Origin: Ichthyophthirius multifiliis
Taxonomy: Eukaryota > Ciliophora > Oligohymenophorea > Hymenostomatida
Length of the DNA stretch: 64,000 bases
Assembly (NCBI RefSeq): GCF_000220395.1
Contig: NW_004086356.1
Coordinates: 1 to 64,000, forward strand
Direction: 5' to 3'
A program made the position numbers and the translations under genes. This document shows positions 29,540 to 43,047 of this stretch, one piece after another (the first letter of the stretch is position 1; every line of letters starts with the position of its first letter). Below the pieces are notes generated by a model. That model saw nothing but the letters and a program-made list of their open reading frames with translations, was not told the origin of the DNA and did not search any database.

Positions 29540-30845
29540 ATGTCTGACGGCGACCCGAATTTGATTCCGACACTTGCAATATAAAAAAGAATACGTATAT
29601 TAAAGTTAAAATCTTAAAAAACATATTTTTATTTTTTTTAAAAAAAGGCGAAAGACAATAAAAATTTTTACTTTCAAAACATAGTCATGATATAATCATA
29701 AGGTATCAATAATAAATGAATTAAATATGTATGATTGATTTTAATAACAAATATAAATAAAAAGTGCGATAACAGCTCCAATGACAACAATATATGTATC
29801 CTTATAATTATCAGTTTTACCTCATAAAAATCTATACGGAGATGAAGTAAAAACAGATACTAAAGCTTTAGGTGAGCTTTAAAAAGGAGTTACTACATAA
29901 GATAGGCGTAAATTTGAGTTAATATTGAAATCAGGTTCTTTAGGTAAATAAATAGAATAATAAAATAATATAAAATTAAAAAAAAGGATCAAATATGCCT
30001 TTTAGGGCTCCAGTATATACAAGTTATAAAGACGTAATATAGTCGTTAAAAAATTAGGGATTTTAGGGATTTTATAAAGGCAATTTATTAAGTTTATTTT
30101 ATTAAGTTATAACAGCAAATTTACGTTATGAAACTTTAGGAATGTAATAATATTAAGGTGTTGGTGATAACGTTTCTTAACTATCAAAAACTTTAGTAGG
30201 TTAAAAAACTAGAGATAATAAATATATTTATATTTTTATATATTTAAGCTTTGGGTATTATTTGCGCTATAGATGTTATTTGTTAACCTATTTAGCTTTT
30301 ATCTACACGTTTTATACTTTAAAATAGAATACCGGAATTTAGTACATATAAAAGTATAATGTTCGCACTTAAAAAACATAGAAATAGACCCAAGGAATTA
30401 TTATAAGGTTTATTTTTAATAGAAATGAAATAATTTAATAATATTAAAAAAAAAAGGTGCTAGTGGTTAATGTGGCAAAAATGTTGTTTAATTATTAATT
30501 AATAATGTAATTGGGTCAAGTGGAAATATATAAAGTTATTTAATTTCCAGTTTTATAGGACATTTAACTGTTTATCCGATTTTGACTGCTGTTAGAAGAC
30601 TAGAATGCTAATCTAAAATTGCTGGAATGATTCCTAAAAGATATGGAGGAACTTGGCATGCAATAAGGCTTATTAATTAAGAAGAGGGATTAAAAGGACT
30701 ATATAGAGGATTTATTGGATATAGTATAGCAGTAATAATGCATTTTTAACTAATTATATATTTTATTTTTTAAAAAAAGAATTTGATTTCTACTTATAGT
30801 GTTTTGTCGTTAAATAAATATGTTAATAGCGCTATAGATTAATGA
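29540..30845 (+). CDS. Divergent mitochondrial carrier-family (SLC25-like) protein
   Basis: 333 aa in seven exons; introns 29595..29647, 29703..29764, 29944..29986, 30200..30248, 30408..30456 and 30732..30779, with an exon sum of exactly 334 codons. Three carrier repeats can be seen. Repeat 1 has SAITAPMTTIY and later GFQGFYKGNLLSLFY; repeat 2 has AIDVICQPIQLLSTR; repeat 3 has LTVYPILTAVRRLE and NQEEGLKGLYRGFIGYSI. The Gly-Phe-Tyr-Lys/Arg-Gly part of the signature is kept, but the acidic residue of PX[DE]XX[KR] is missing in all three repeats. This suggests either a carrier without the usual matrix salt-bridge network or a non-transporting homologue. The expected location is the mitochondrial inner or outer membrane. 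The N-terminus MSDGDPNLIP precedes a basic stretch. Confidence 0.82.
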
Positions 30846-30961
30846 TTTTTTATATTATATTTATTTATGTTTTTTTTTTTCAAAATACAAATTTGAATAT
30901 ATATATATATATATATATATAAATATATATATATTTTAGTATTTAAAAATATAAAAATCAT

Positions 30962-31803
30962 ATGAAAAGTATTCATAAGTCCAAAAAATTATTAATTGTA
31001 GATGATAATAAAGATTTAATAGATTAAAAAAATATAATCTATACAAATGATATTAAAATAATTACCCATTTTTTATAAAGAGATGAACTAAATTAATAAA
31101 TAGAAGTAAATATTTTATGTCCAGAATTAATTTAAGATTTAGATTTAAAATAATATAAAATAAATCTTGAAACGTAAAATGTTCAAGATTTCGATTTAAA
31201 ATTATTAGAAATAGATAGTGAATTATATAAATAAATACATCCAGAATTAAGAAATTATCATTTAGTAAACCAATTATTAGACTAAGGACAGAAAATAATG
31301 TAATAATTTTTAAAAGAAAATAAAGAATTTGTTTATTTTATAACTTTGTTTAATTAAAAATTGAAATAATCAATATCAAATATTGAATTAAATAGGCGAA
31401 AGTGTTAAGTTTTAATTTTAAATAAAATTAATTTATTTATTTTTTCAAAAAAAAGGTTCTTGAATTTAAAATTAAAGTAAAAGAATGTGAAGAGAATTTA
31501 TTAGAAAAAAATAAAGAAAGAATTTTAAAAGAAATGATTTTAAAAAAAGAAAAGAAAAATATTTAATTAAATAATATTAATTTAAACAAAGATAAAATAT
31601 TTTAAAAAATTAAAAAATAGTTTTTTATAAATAAATGTATATCAAACAATACAATATTTTAAATTATAATGGATGAATATAAATTTTATATAATAAATAT
31701 GAAGTAAATTATGTTAGATAAATAAATTTTTCTATAAAATGTATTTAAAGATTGGAATATAGTACAAAATTTTGATGAAAACATGTATTTTGCAAATTAA
31801 TGA
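30962..31803 (+). CDS. Hypothetical coiled-coil protein
   Basis: 264 aa; one intron, 31409..31455 (47 nt), exon sum 265 codons exactly. The N-terminal half has hydrophobic and acidic segments (LLIVDDNKDLIDQ, ITHFLQRDELNQQIEV, PELIQDLDLKQYKINLE). The second half is a Lys/Glu-rich helix (EFKIKVKECEENLLEKNKER) and then an Ile/Lys-rich end. No family is recognised; the length and charge pattern resemble small kinetochore, exocyst or axonemal subunits, without evidence. The start is the only ATG of the frame after an A/T leader that follows the carrier gene by about 115 nt on the same strand. Confidence 0.6.
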
Positions 31804-32000
31804 AAAAAAAAATTAAATTTTTAATATTAAATTTTATAAATTTCTTTATGTGTTAAGAATAAAAATAAATATATTTATTGTAAAAATATTTATTTAAAAA
31901 AAAAATAGATTCGTACTATATTTTTATTATAAAATACAAATTTATTAAAAGCTTAATATATATAATATTTTATTAATTATTAAAAATAAAAAAGAAAGAA

Positions 32001-32832
32001 ATGTCAGATTAAGATGAAGAACAACTTGTAAAAAATTAATTAAAAAAAATAGAAAAATAATAAAAAAAAAAGATAAAAGAATAACTTAAATATGTATCTT
32101 TTGAAAAATTACTTTAAATAAATTCCAAATAAAATTCAATAAAATAAAATAATTCAAAATCTTTGCCAAAATTTTCCCAAAAAAATAATTAAGGAATTGA
32201 AATACCAAAAAAAAAGCACCAAAAAGGAGCGTATATATAAAAAAAAATATACTAAATTAATTATAAAAACAAATAAAAAGTCCTATAGAAAGAGATGCAA
32301 AAAGACCCGTATCAGTATTCCAAAAAGTTGTAACATCATAAAGAAAAAAAGGTAGAGATCCTCGTTTTGATAGCCTATCAGGGATATATAATGATACATT
32401 TTACAAAGAAAGTTATAGATTTATAGACGAAATGAAATAAAAAGAAATCGAGCATCTTAAAGAAGAAATAAAGAAGAAGAAATACACATAAGAGGAAGTT
32501 TTTATTCTAAAAAACAACTTAGGATAAATAAAAGGAGAACTAAAATTAAAAGAAAAAAACGATAAGATAAAATAAATAAAAGATAAATACAAAAAAAATG
32601 CCAAAAACTAAATTCAGTCAAATAAATTGCCTTATTTTGCCAAAAAAGTTAAATAAAAGAGGACTTTTTACGAGACCAATTCGATAAGTAAGAAAAAGAA
32701 GGAAAATTAGATAATGTAATGAAAAAGAAAAGAAAACTAAAAAGCAATAAATTAAAATAAGCATTTCATTTAGTATAATATAATAATAAATAAAAAAAAT
32801 TAAAAAGAGAAGAAGATTTATTAAAAAAATGA
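32001..32832 (+). CDS. RRP36: rRNA-processing protein RRP36
   Basis: About 260 aa. The RRP36 family works in early cleavages of pre-rRNA for the small ribosomal subunit in the nucleolus. Family segments in order: GAPIERDAKRPVSVFQKVV, GRDPRFDSLSG, a long Lys/Glu helix (IKKKKYTQEEVFILKNNLGQ), LPYFAKK, and a basic end (GKLDNVMKKKRKLKSNK). The intron is 32231..32280 (50 nt). Before the end the frame slips at A6, 32642-32647: one extra A gives PYFAKKSQIKEDFLRDQF, which follows the family, and an exact 261 codons. As written, the frame would instead stop at an early TGA and lose the basic C-terminus. A sequencing undercall is likely. Confidence 0.88.
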
Positions 32833-33569
32833 AAATAAATAAATAAAAAAATATATATTTATTTATATTTAGATTAGATTTGAAAAAAATTCTAATAAGA
32901 AAATATTTATTTGTAAATGTAAATATTATAAACTTATACTTTTTTTTTATTTATATATGAATTATTTTTCATATTTTTTTATGAATAACTTTAGATAAAA
33001 TTATTTTTTAATAAAATATTTATTTTTAATATAGCTTTTCATTTTTTCCTTTATTTATTAATCATGCATATAATAATTTAAAGATTTTGAGTCACATTTT
33101 ATAATAATATTAGTCTTACTGTTTTTATTTTATTTTTAAATGCTTAATATATTTAATGAAATAAAAATAATGTTTATAATATAAATATTAATTTAAAAGT
33201 ATTTATTAAATACTTTTATAATAAAAATGAATAAAACAAATTATAAATAAAAATTAACATATTTATTAAAAATAAATTTATAATAAAAAAATGAATAATA
33301 AATATTTAAAAGTTTAAAATTAAGTAAATATTTTTAATTTTATTAATTCAAATTATAAATAAATATTATACTCTATAATAAAAAGCCTATAGAATCAATA
33401 TTATAATGATTTCTATAATTTATAATCATTTTAACATCTTATTTTATTTTGAATAAAATATAAGTATAGTAAAATTATAGGCTTTGACTTTATATATAAA
33501 ATAATTCTATTTAAAAATGAATATTTAATAGTTTATATTTAGCTTAAAAAATAAATATTTATCTATATA

Positions 33570-33602
<33 letters not shown>

Positions 33603-33635
33603 AATTTTATTTATATTTTTTTATTCCATATTTTT
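32833..33635. other. Convergent 3' spacer with inverted repeat
   Basis: About 800 nt of A/T between RRP36 (+) and bL20m (-). It holds a 104-nt stretch with 10-bp inverted ends (33382..33485) and a TA tract at about 33576-33600. Confidence 0.7.
33382..33485. repeat. 104-nt segment with 10-bp inverted ends
   Basis: The ends read AAAGCCTATA (33382-33391) and TATAGGCTTT (33476-33485), perfect inverted copies and unusually GC-containing for this spacer. Inside is a second weaker pair (AATGATT / AATCATT) around 33406-33431. It could be a miniature inverted-repeat element or an RNA hairpin in a 3' untranslated region. No clear target-site duplication is visible. Confidence 0.4.
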
Positions 33636-34148
33636 TCAAATTTTATTTTCTTAATCAGCTTTTTCTTTGTATTTATTAATTTCTTCCCTTCGTCCAAAAA
33701 GATAAGGTAAAGGTTCTTCAACTTTAATATTAGTTTATTTCAATTCACCGTCAATAATTAATTGTTTTGCGTAAGCTTCTAAAGGGTCAATAACACGCTT
33801 ATGAGGTTTTGTTTCCAATTTTACTTATATTTTAATTTCATCAATATAAGCTTTGAATGATAAAGGTTCGTTAATTGCAAAATCAGCAAGTATTTTTCTA
33901 TTTAATTAAATATTAGATTAATTTAATGCCCATATTAATCTATTATAAGGAAGATTATGTTCTCTTGTAGCTGCGTTTATTGTTTATATCCATGATGTTC
34001 TACAAAGTCTTCTTCTTACTTTTCTATCTCTAAATGAATATCTTAATGCTTTATGGACACGCCCAGCCATTACTCTAATGCAATTTTTACTACGTCCATA
34101 AAAACCTTTTGCAAGTTTTTTATATTTATCTCTTGAAAAACCGGCCAT
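33636..34148 (-). CDS. MRPL20: Mitochondrial large-subunit ribosomal protein bL20m
   Basis: Intronless, 170 aa, 171 codons. The bL20 fold is recognisable throughout: KKLAKGFYGRSKNCIRVMAG, HKALRYSFRDRKVRRRLCR, the core WIQTINAATREHNLPYNRLI, then NIQLNRKILADFAINEP. bL20 binds 23S-type rRNA early in assembly of the large subunit. It starts directly with the basic N-terminal helix (MAGFSRDKYKK), so targeting to mitochondria would use this mature-like basic end, as for several ciliate mitoribosomal proteins. A C-terminal extension of about 50 residues (KVEEPLPYLFGRREEINKY) goes beyond bacterial bL20. UAA/UAG-encoded Gln shows this is a nuclear, not a bacterial, gene. Confidence 0.92.
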
Positions 34149-34663
34149 TTTTTTATTTTATAAAGATTTTTTTTTATCTAATATTTATTGTTTTTATTAA
34201 TATATTTTTTTATACTATATTAATTTGTAAAAAATATTATTTTTAATTTTTTTTCATCTTCGCATATAATTAATAATATATATATTTCTAATATGCATTT
34301 TTTATTTAATTTTTTTATATTATAAATAAAAAAAATATTATAATATTTATTTTAAAAATTATAATATACAAAAAATGCATTTATTATATATTTATTTTAA
34401 TATTATTTAAATAATTTCATTTGTTTAAAAGTTTAAATGTATATATTTATATTTTATTAATATAAAAAATTAAATACTTATTTTACTAATAAAAAAAAAT
34501 ACTTAAATTCAAAACTTAAATAATTAACCTTATTAATATAAAATATTTTTATTAATATGATTATTAAATATGTAATATTAAATTTTTTTTATTTTCTTTA
34601 ACCCTAAAAAATTAATAACAAATAATAAATAATGACTAAAATTTAAAACAACTATATGCTGTA
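34149..34663. other. AT-rich divergent spacer
   Basis: 515 nt of A/T between the bL20m start (-) and the next plus-strand gene. No motif seen apart from poly-A/T. Confidence 0.65.
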
Positions 34664-35429
34664 ATGATAGAAAAAAAACTTAAAAATTAAAAATATTTAT
34701 AAAATTTGAAATTGAAATACCAATAAGACCATATTATGATTCAAACATTCAACTATTTCACCAAATACATTCTATAAATAAAAGTAAGACATGATTATAT
34801 AATAAAAACTAGTATTTCTATATTTTATTATATTTTTTTTTATGATTTTTTTATTTCTTCTGTATATTTTTTTTAAATACCAAAATTAGTAAAAAAAAAA
34901 AAAGACTATTATTTATTTTTCTCGCCTTTTTTTTGTTGATTAATATTTTAAAATATAATTCAGAAAAAAATAAAAGAACTTAAAAACATGCAATATTAGT
35001 AAAACTAAAACTATGCAGCTAATTTTTTTAAATAAATATAAGGCTAAATTATATAATAGAAATCAAGGATATATAAAGATAATTATTAATGAAAGCAAAT
35101 AATATCTATAAAAATAGAATTTAATATAATCATATTTATAAATGCTTAAAAATACTTTAATTCTTGAATTATTATTAAGTTAAAAAAACAATTTGTTTCA
35201 AAAAGGTTGTTTAAAAGAAATATTAATATAATATAAATAAATAAAACTAATCTTGATGACACAAACAAATATTTTTTATAAAACTAGAAAAATTTAAGAA
35301 ATACCTTAAAATAAAGATATGAATCAAATAAAAATAATAAAAGGAGATTTTTCTTTAGTCAAAAGTAATAGCAATATTTTTAGTAGTAATTTTAGTAATA
35401 TAAAGGAAATATATGTTTTAAAGCATTGA
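34664..35429 (+). CDS. Tentative hypothetical gene, exon borders uncertain
   Basis: Two open stretches can be joined by a GT...AG intron 34784..34976 (193 nt, long for this window) to give exactly 191 codons. Exon 1 reads MIEKKLKNQKYLQ...FTKYILQ; the last exon ends DFSLVKSNSNIFSSNF...IYVLKH before TGA. An alternative acceptor at about 34962 gives a different, very Gln-rich frame (ELKNMQYQQNQNYAANFFKQ) that stops at 35091; that stretch also looks protein-like, so a one-base error may lie between. No family is recognised. Confidence 0.35.
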
Positions 35430-35767
35430 TAATATTTGTAATGAGGAGGGTGGGATAAAAAGAATTTAATCATTATATTAAAATTAAATTTTTTATAGGA
35501 ATTTTAGTTAATAATAATTTCCTTGATTAGTTTATTATTTTATTAATAAATTTACAAATAAAAATAAATGACTAAAACAAATATAATAGAGTAAAGTATT
35601 TTTTATCTTAATAAATTAGAAACAAAAACTATAAATTTTTAAATATAATTAAACTAAATTTAAAATTAAAAAAAATAATATTTATTATTAATAAAGTTTA
35701 CTTTAAATTATATATTAATATTTTTGCATTTATTATTATGTATATATATATATATATATATTATCAA
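35430..35767. other. Convergent 3' spacer
   Basis: 338 nt of A/T between two stop codons, with a TA tract at about 35741-35760. Confidence 0.65.
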
Positions 35768-36817
35768 TCAAAAAATATCCCTTATTTATTTATTACTAGA
35801 AACAATTTACGATTCACTATTTCTTTAAGTACTAGATAATTTTTGAACTCCATTTAATTATTTATTTTTCGTATTAGATTTAATATTTTCAAAAGTTTAT
35901 TTTTATCCAACATTTCCACTTTTAATACTTTTTTATTATATTTATTATCTATTATTTTTATCAAATAATTTATTAACATCACCTCCTGGCATATATTTAT
36001 TAAATTATCTATCCATTTCATCAAACATATATTCATCTACTCCATATCCAATATCTTTATAATTACTATTTAATTCACTTACTTAGTTTTTAAGATTATA
36101 AACTTCCCCAGCATATCCTTATATTTATTTTTTTGTACTCGCTATCATTTATCTTAACTCTTCGAGATCGTCAATATCTTTTTTTCGTTTAAATCCTTCA
36201 AATATTATTCAGTGTCAAAATCTTCTTCTTCTTATTAATAATCTTCTTCGTTTTCTTCTTCCTCTTCTTTTAAATTTTGTAATTATTTTTATTGTTAAAA
36301 TTATAATTCTTCTTCTTCTTCATATTATTTTTCTTAATATAAACCTGTACCAGTAACAAACGTATTTTCTTTTTCTTTTTCTTTTTAATTCCTTTAATTT
36401 TTTGCTTTTTATTGTTACTTTTTTTCTTTTACTGCAGGTATATCTGATTTATTTTTTTCAAGCTTTTTTTTATATTTTTTACTATTTTTTTATTTATTTT
36501 TTTGTTACTAATTATTTTGCCTTTTCTAAAACATCTTTACCTTATTAAATTTAAGATGTGTTTTCTATTTCTTATTTTAAATTATAATCTATTCTTTCTT
36601 CTTGGATAAAAGTTGATTATGCGTTTTCTTTATTCATTAATTACTAATCAAATTAGGATTTTTACATTGGATCTTCAAACATTGTGCTTATTTTCATAAA
36701 CAAACTGTTTTGTAAATCTGTTAATTTTTTTTGACCATCTCTGTCTTCTTCTGATTCAGATGGCTTTTTTGTTATTTTTTCAGCTACTGATTTCGCTTTT
36801 CTTAAAATACTAGTCAT
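35768..36817 (-). CDS. Hypothetical acidic/Gln-rich protein with coiled coil
   Basis: Starts MTSILRKAKSVAEKITKKP. The intron 36463..36508 (46 nt) joins EKAKQL to LEKNKSDIPAV in frame. A very acidic tract (Glu and Gln) follows, then a C-terminal part with QGYAGEVYNLKNQVSEL, a Tyr/Met/Asp-rich YGVDEYMFDEMDRQFNKYMP, and a polar tail ending QIRDIF. In the middle the frame shifts at T7, 36179-36185. Either one base is missing there (334 aa, keeping DIDDLEELRQMIASTKK), or a 41-nt GT...AG intron removes that stretch; both give whole codon sums. I favour the first because the stretch has coding-like composition. No family is recognised. Confidence 0.55.
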
Positions 36818-37200
36818 GCTTATTATTGGTTTTTTATGTATTTTATTTAAAAATATTTTTAAATAAAATATAATTATACAAAATGAAATAATTATTTTTA
36901 ATTTTAATCTGATTAATATATAAATACATTTAAAAAAATATGTATTTTTCTTATTAAATAAAAAACTATAACTTATAAATAAAAACTATTCTAAATATGA
37001 AGGAAATTTTTTTAACAAAAATTAATTTTTATTATAAATTAATAAACTTAAATCTTAATTTTTTATATCCATTAAATAAATAAAATATATCTCAATCAAT
37101 AGTAATTCAATTTTATTAAAATTGAAAATCAAAAACTTAGAAAATTTAATCTAAAATACAAATCCTAATTTCAAAATAATGACATTAGGTTCTCAAAAAT
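36818..37200. other. AT-rich spacer
   Basis: 383 nt without a supported gene. Confidence 0.6.
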
Positions 37201-38026
37201 TCATAATTATCTTTAACTTATTAATTAAATCAAAATCCATTACTACACGAAAGCTTTATTTTCATTTTATAATTTTGTATATTTCCTTTTAGAATCTCTT
37301 TCAAGACCAATAATATTATAAAAGCAATCAGTAGAATCTAAAAATTCGAATCTAGTGAAAATATATTTATATTTTTTTTAAGAATAAAATAACAAATTAT
37401 TATAATTAAAGTAAAAACTTTTAATTTTTTGATTTAAATCGCGAGAATATAAATAATATTTTAATTTCTATATATTCTTAAGATTTTTTATATGTTATTT
37501 TTTTAAAATATATATTTTTCAAAATATAGATTTCATTTTAAAATTAGCATTCATTTTTTAAGATATCGAATATAGCAAATTAAAAAATTAAATATTTTAT
37601 TTTTTATTTATTTTATTCTTATAAAAAATGTTCTTTTTAGATCAAATAATATGCAGATTATGACTTTTTATAGCTGAAAAAATCATATTATGTCTTATTT
37701 ACTTTATATTTTTCATTTTTATACTATTTCTTATATATTTTTTATTTATCTTCAAAAATATCTAATTTATGTTAAGTATTCTATTTTCAAAGTAAATATT
37801 TATTTTTTCAATAATTTTTTTTTTTTAGATTTCTATTAATTGACTATTAAGCTAACACTAATATAATTTTTCACTTATAGAATTATATTATAAACAATTA
37901 TTATTATTTTAATAGTCTAAATTGAAATTATTTAGATATTTATTTAACTTTGAAAAAATATGTTTTTGAATTAATTAAATAATATTCTTTTTTTTTTTTT
38001 TGAAACCTTCGATTTTATTCAGTCAT
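37201..38026 (-). CDS. Tentative hypothetical gene; last exon the best supported part
   Basis: The 3' part is convincing: a GT...AG intron at about 37350..37415 joins IFSRFKSKNQK to FEFLDSTDCFYNIIGLERDS in frame, followed by KYTKLQNENKAFVQQW and TGA. Upstream, a frame from an ATG at 38026 (MTEQNRRFQKKKK...) stays open to a TGA near 37650, but its link to the 3' part is not clear and composition alone cannot separate it from random A/T sequence. No family is recognised. The 5' limit is a guess. Confidence 0.3.
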
Positions 38027-38287
38027 AAACATTAGTTACTTCTCAATAATTTATTCATATTAAAAAATATTTTTCATTTTTTTTTTTATAGGTAATAATA
38101 TTTTTATTTTTAACATTTTAAAAATTTAAGCATTAAAAAGTTTATTTTTAAAACAATTATATAATATATTTAATATTTTTAATCTATTATCTTCATAATA
38201 TCTCTATATTTGTTATGAAAATATATTTTAATAAAAAATATTTTTAAATATTTTATAAATTTTTATACTTAATTCTTAACTTTAATC

Positions 38288-38410
38288 AGTCCAATTATAA
38301 AATATTGTGATTTTGGTAAGATTATATTATTTGTAAAATAAGTTGGATAATTTAGAGATAAAAAATATCTTATTTTACAAATACAATCTTAATATTTGAA
38401 TAGTTGGACT
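38288..38410. repeat. 123-nt imperfect palindrome (foldback element)
   Basis: The ends are AGTCCAA and its near-inverse TTGGACT. The inner arms are perfect over 15 bp (TATTTGTAAAATAAG against CTTATTTTACAAATA), extended by AAGATT/AATCTT with a few mismatches and one gap of about ten bases. It is the most GC-containing sequence in a 1.1-kb A/T spacer. Candidates are a MITE-like element, a remnant around a germline-limited sequence junction, or a structured RNA. Confidence 0.5.
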
Positions 38411-39043
38411 TTAATAATATTAATTTTTAAATATATAAATATTTATTATGAGAGTTTTTCATATTAAATAAAATATTAATTTTTTAACATTTTTATTTAG
38501 AAAATTATTATTAATAAAATATATATTTAGTATTATTAATATTTTTAATAGATACATTTATCTAAAACAAGAAAAAATATTTAAAAATAATATTTTCTAT
38601 TTATATTAATATAAATAATATTAATATTATTTTTATATAATCTTTAAAATATTTCAATATTTCTTTATAAAATAAAGTTATTAAAAGTAATAAAAATTAA
38701 AAATGATTAGAATATGAACCAAAATATAATCCAATATTGTATTTATAATCTAATAATATAATAATAAGATGAAATGTATTGAATGTATAAATAAATAAAA
38801 ATTATATATTTTAAACAGTTAATTATGTATATATAATATAATATAATATAATATAATATATCTAATTTTAAATTAATTATATATAAAAGAAAAAAATATA
38901 TAATATATAATAATTAATAAAAATTATATATAGTTTTATTTTTACCATAAAATTAAATTATTTAATTAATTATAATTAAATATGAAAAAGTATAATTTAT
39001 AAATAAATATGAAATACAATAAATTGATATTATTTTTTTTTTT

Positions 39044-39097
<54 letters not shown>
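39044..39097. repeat. (CT)n(TA)n compound microsatellite
   Basis: Several CT units followed by a long TA run, 60 nt past the stop of the first CDPK gene. Confidence 0.85.
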
Positions 39098-39099
<2 letters not shown>

Positions 39100-39154
39100 C
39101 ATAATAATAGAATTATCTTAAAAAAATTTGAAAAAAAAATTAAATTAAAAAAAA

Positions 39155-40674
<1,520 letters not shown>

Positions 40675-41523
40675 TTTTATTTATTGTGATTTTTTTTTTT
40701 TTTTTATATTATTTTTTCATATATAAAAATATAAATTTTACAAATTTTTAGTATTTTGTTGATATATTTTGTTGATAGTAATTTATTATTTTTTTTTATA
40801 TGGTAATTTATAAAAATATATTTTTGAATTTAATATATTTTGTCTTTTTTAAATTTTTTTATTTTTAATAAAATATAATTGTTGCTAAATTTTAACATAT
40901 TTTTTTTTTTTTTTATGTTATTATTTATTGAATATAAAAATTTTTTAGTAAAAAAAATAATTAAATTCATATATTATTTTTTATTATTTTTTTATATATC
41001 TATATTTCCAATTAATAAAAAAAAAATAAGGCAATTTTATAATTTTATTTGAAAATTAAGTAATTTTATAATTTTTAAATTATTCTAAATAAATATAAAA
41101 TATTTTTTTTACACACTTTTTAAAGTAAAAACAAATGGAAAAAAATTGTTCATTATCGTAAAAAAAAAATATAAATAAAATAATTATCATCAATAAAGAA
41201 TATTTATTTTATTTTTTTAAGGATTTTTTTTATATTTAATTTTAATATATTTATTATATAATTTATATATTTTTTTTTTTAATTTTGTAATATTATTATT
41301 TTAGAAATAAAAAAGTATTAGAATTATGTCTTTAATATAATTTAATTTGCTATTAAATTTTTAATTTTTATTATATAAAATATTTTATAAAAGATATATT
41401 TTTTTTTATAATTTTGCTTAACTTATTAAAATATGTAAATATATATTATTGAAAACATACAGAAAAAATAAAAAATCTTTAATAAAATTATTTTATTAAA
41501 TAATTAAAAAAAAAAAAAAAAAA
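40675..41523. other. Spacer between the two CDPK copies
   Basis: 849 nt of A/T separating the tandem copies. It must hold the promoter of the first copy and the 3' end of the second. No gene seen. Confidence 0.7.

Positions 41524-43047
<1,524 letters not shown>

Larger units (their letters stand above)
38027..39154. other. AT-rich spacer with foldback element
   Basis: About 1.1 kb of A/T. It contains the 123-nt imperfect palindrome at 38288..38410, a short ATATA pentamer run at about 38833-38860 and a mixed CT/TA microsatellite at 39044..39097. Confidence 0.65.
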
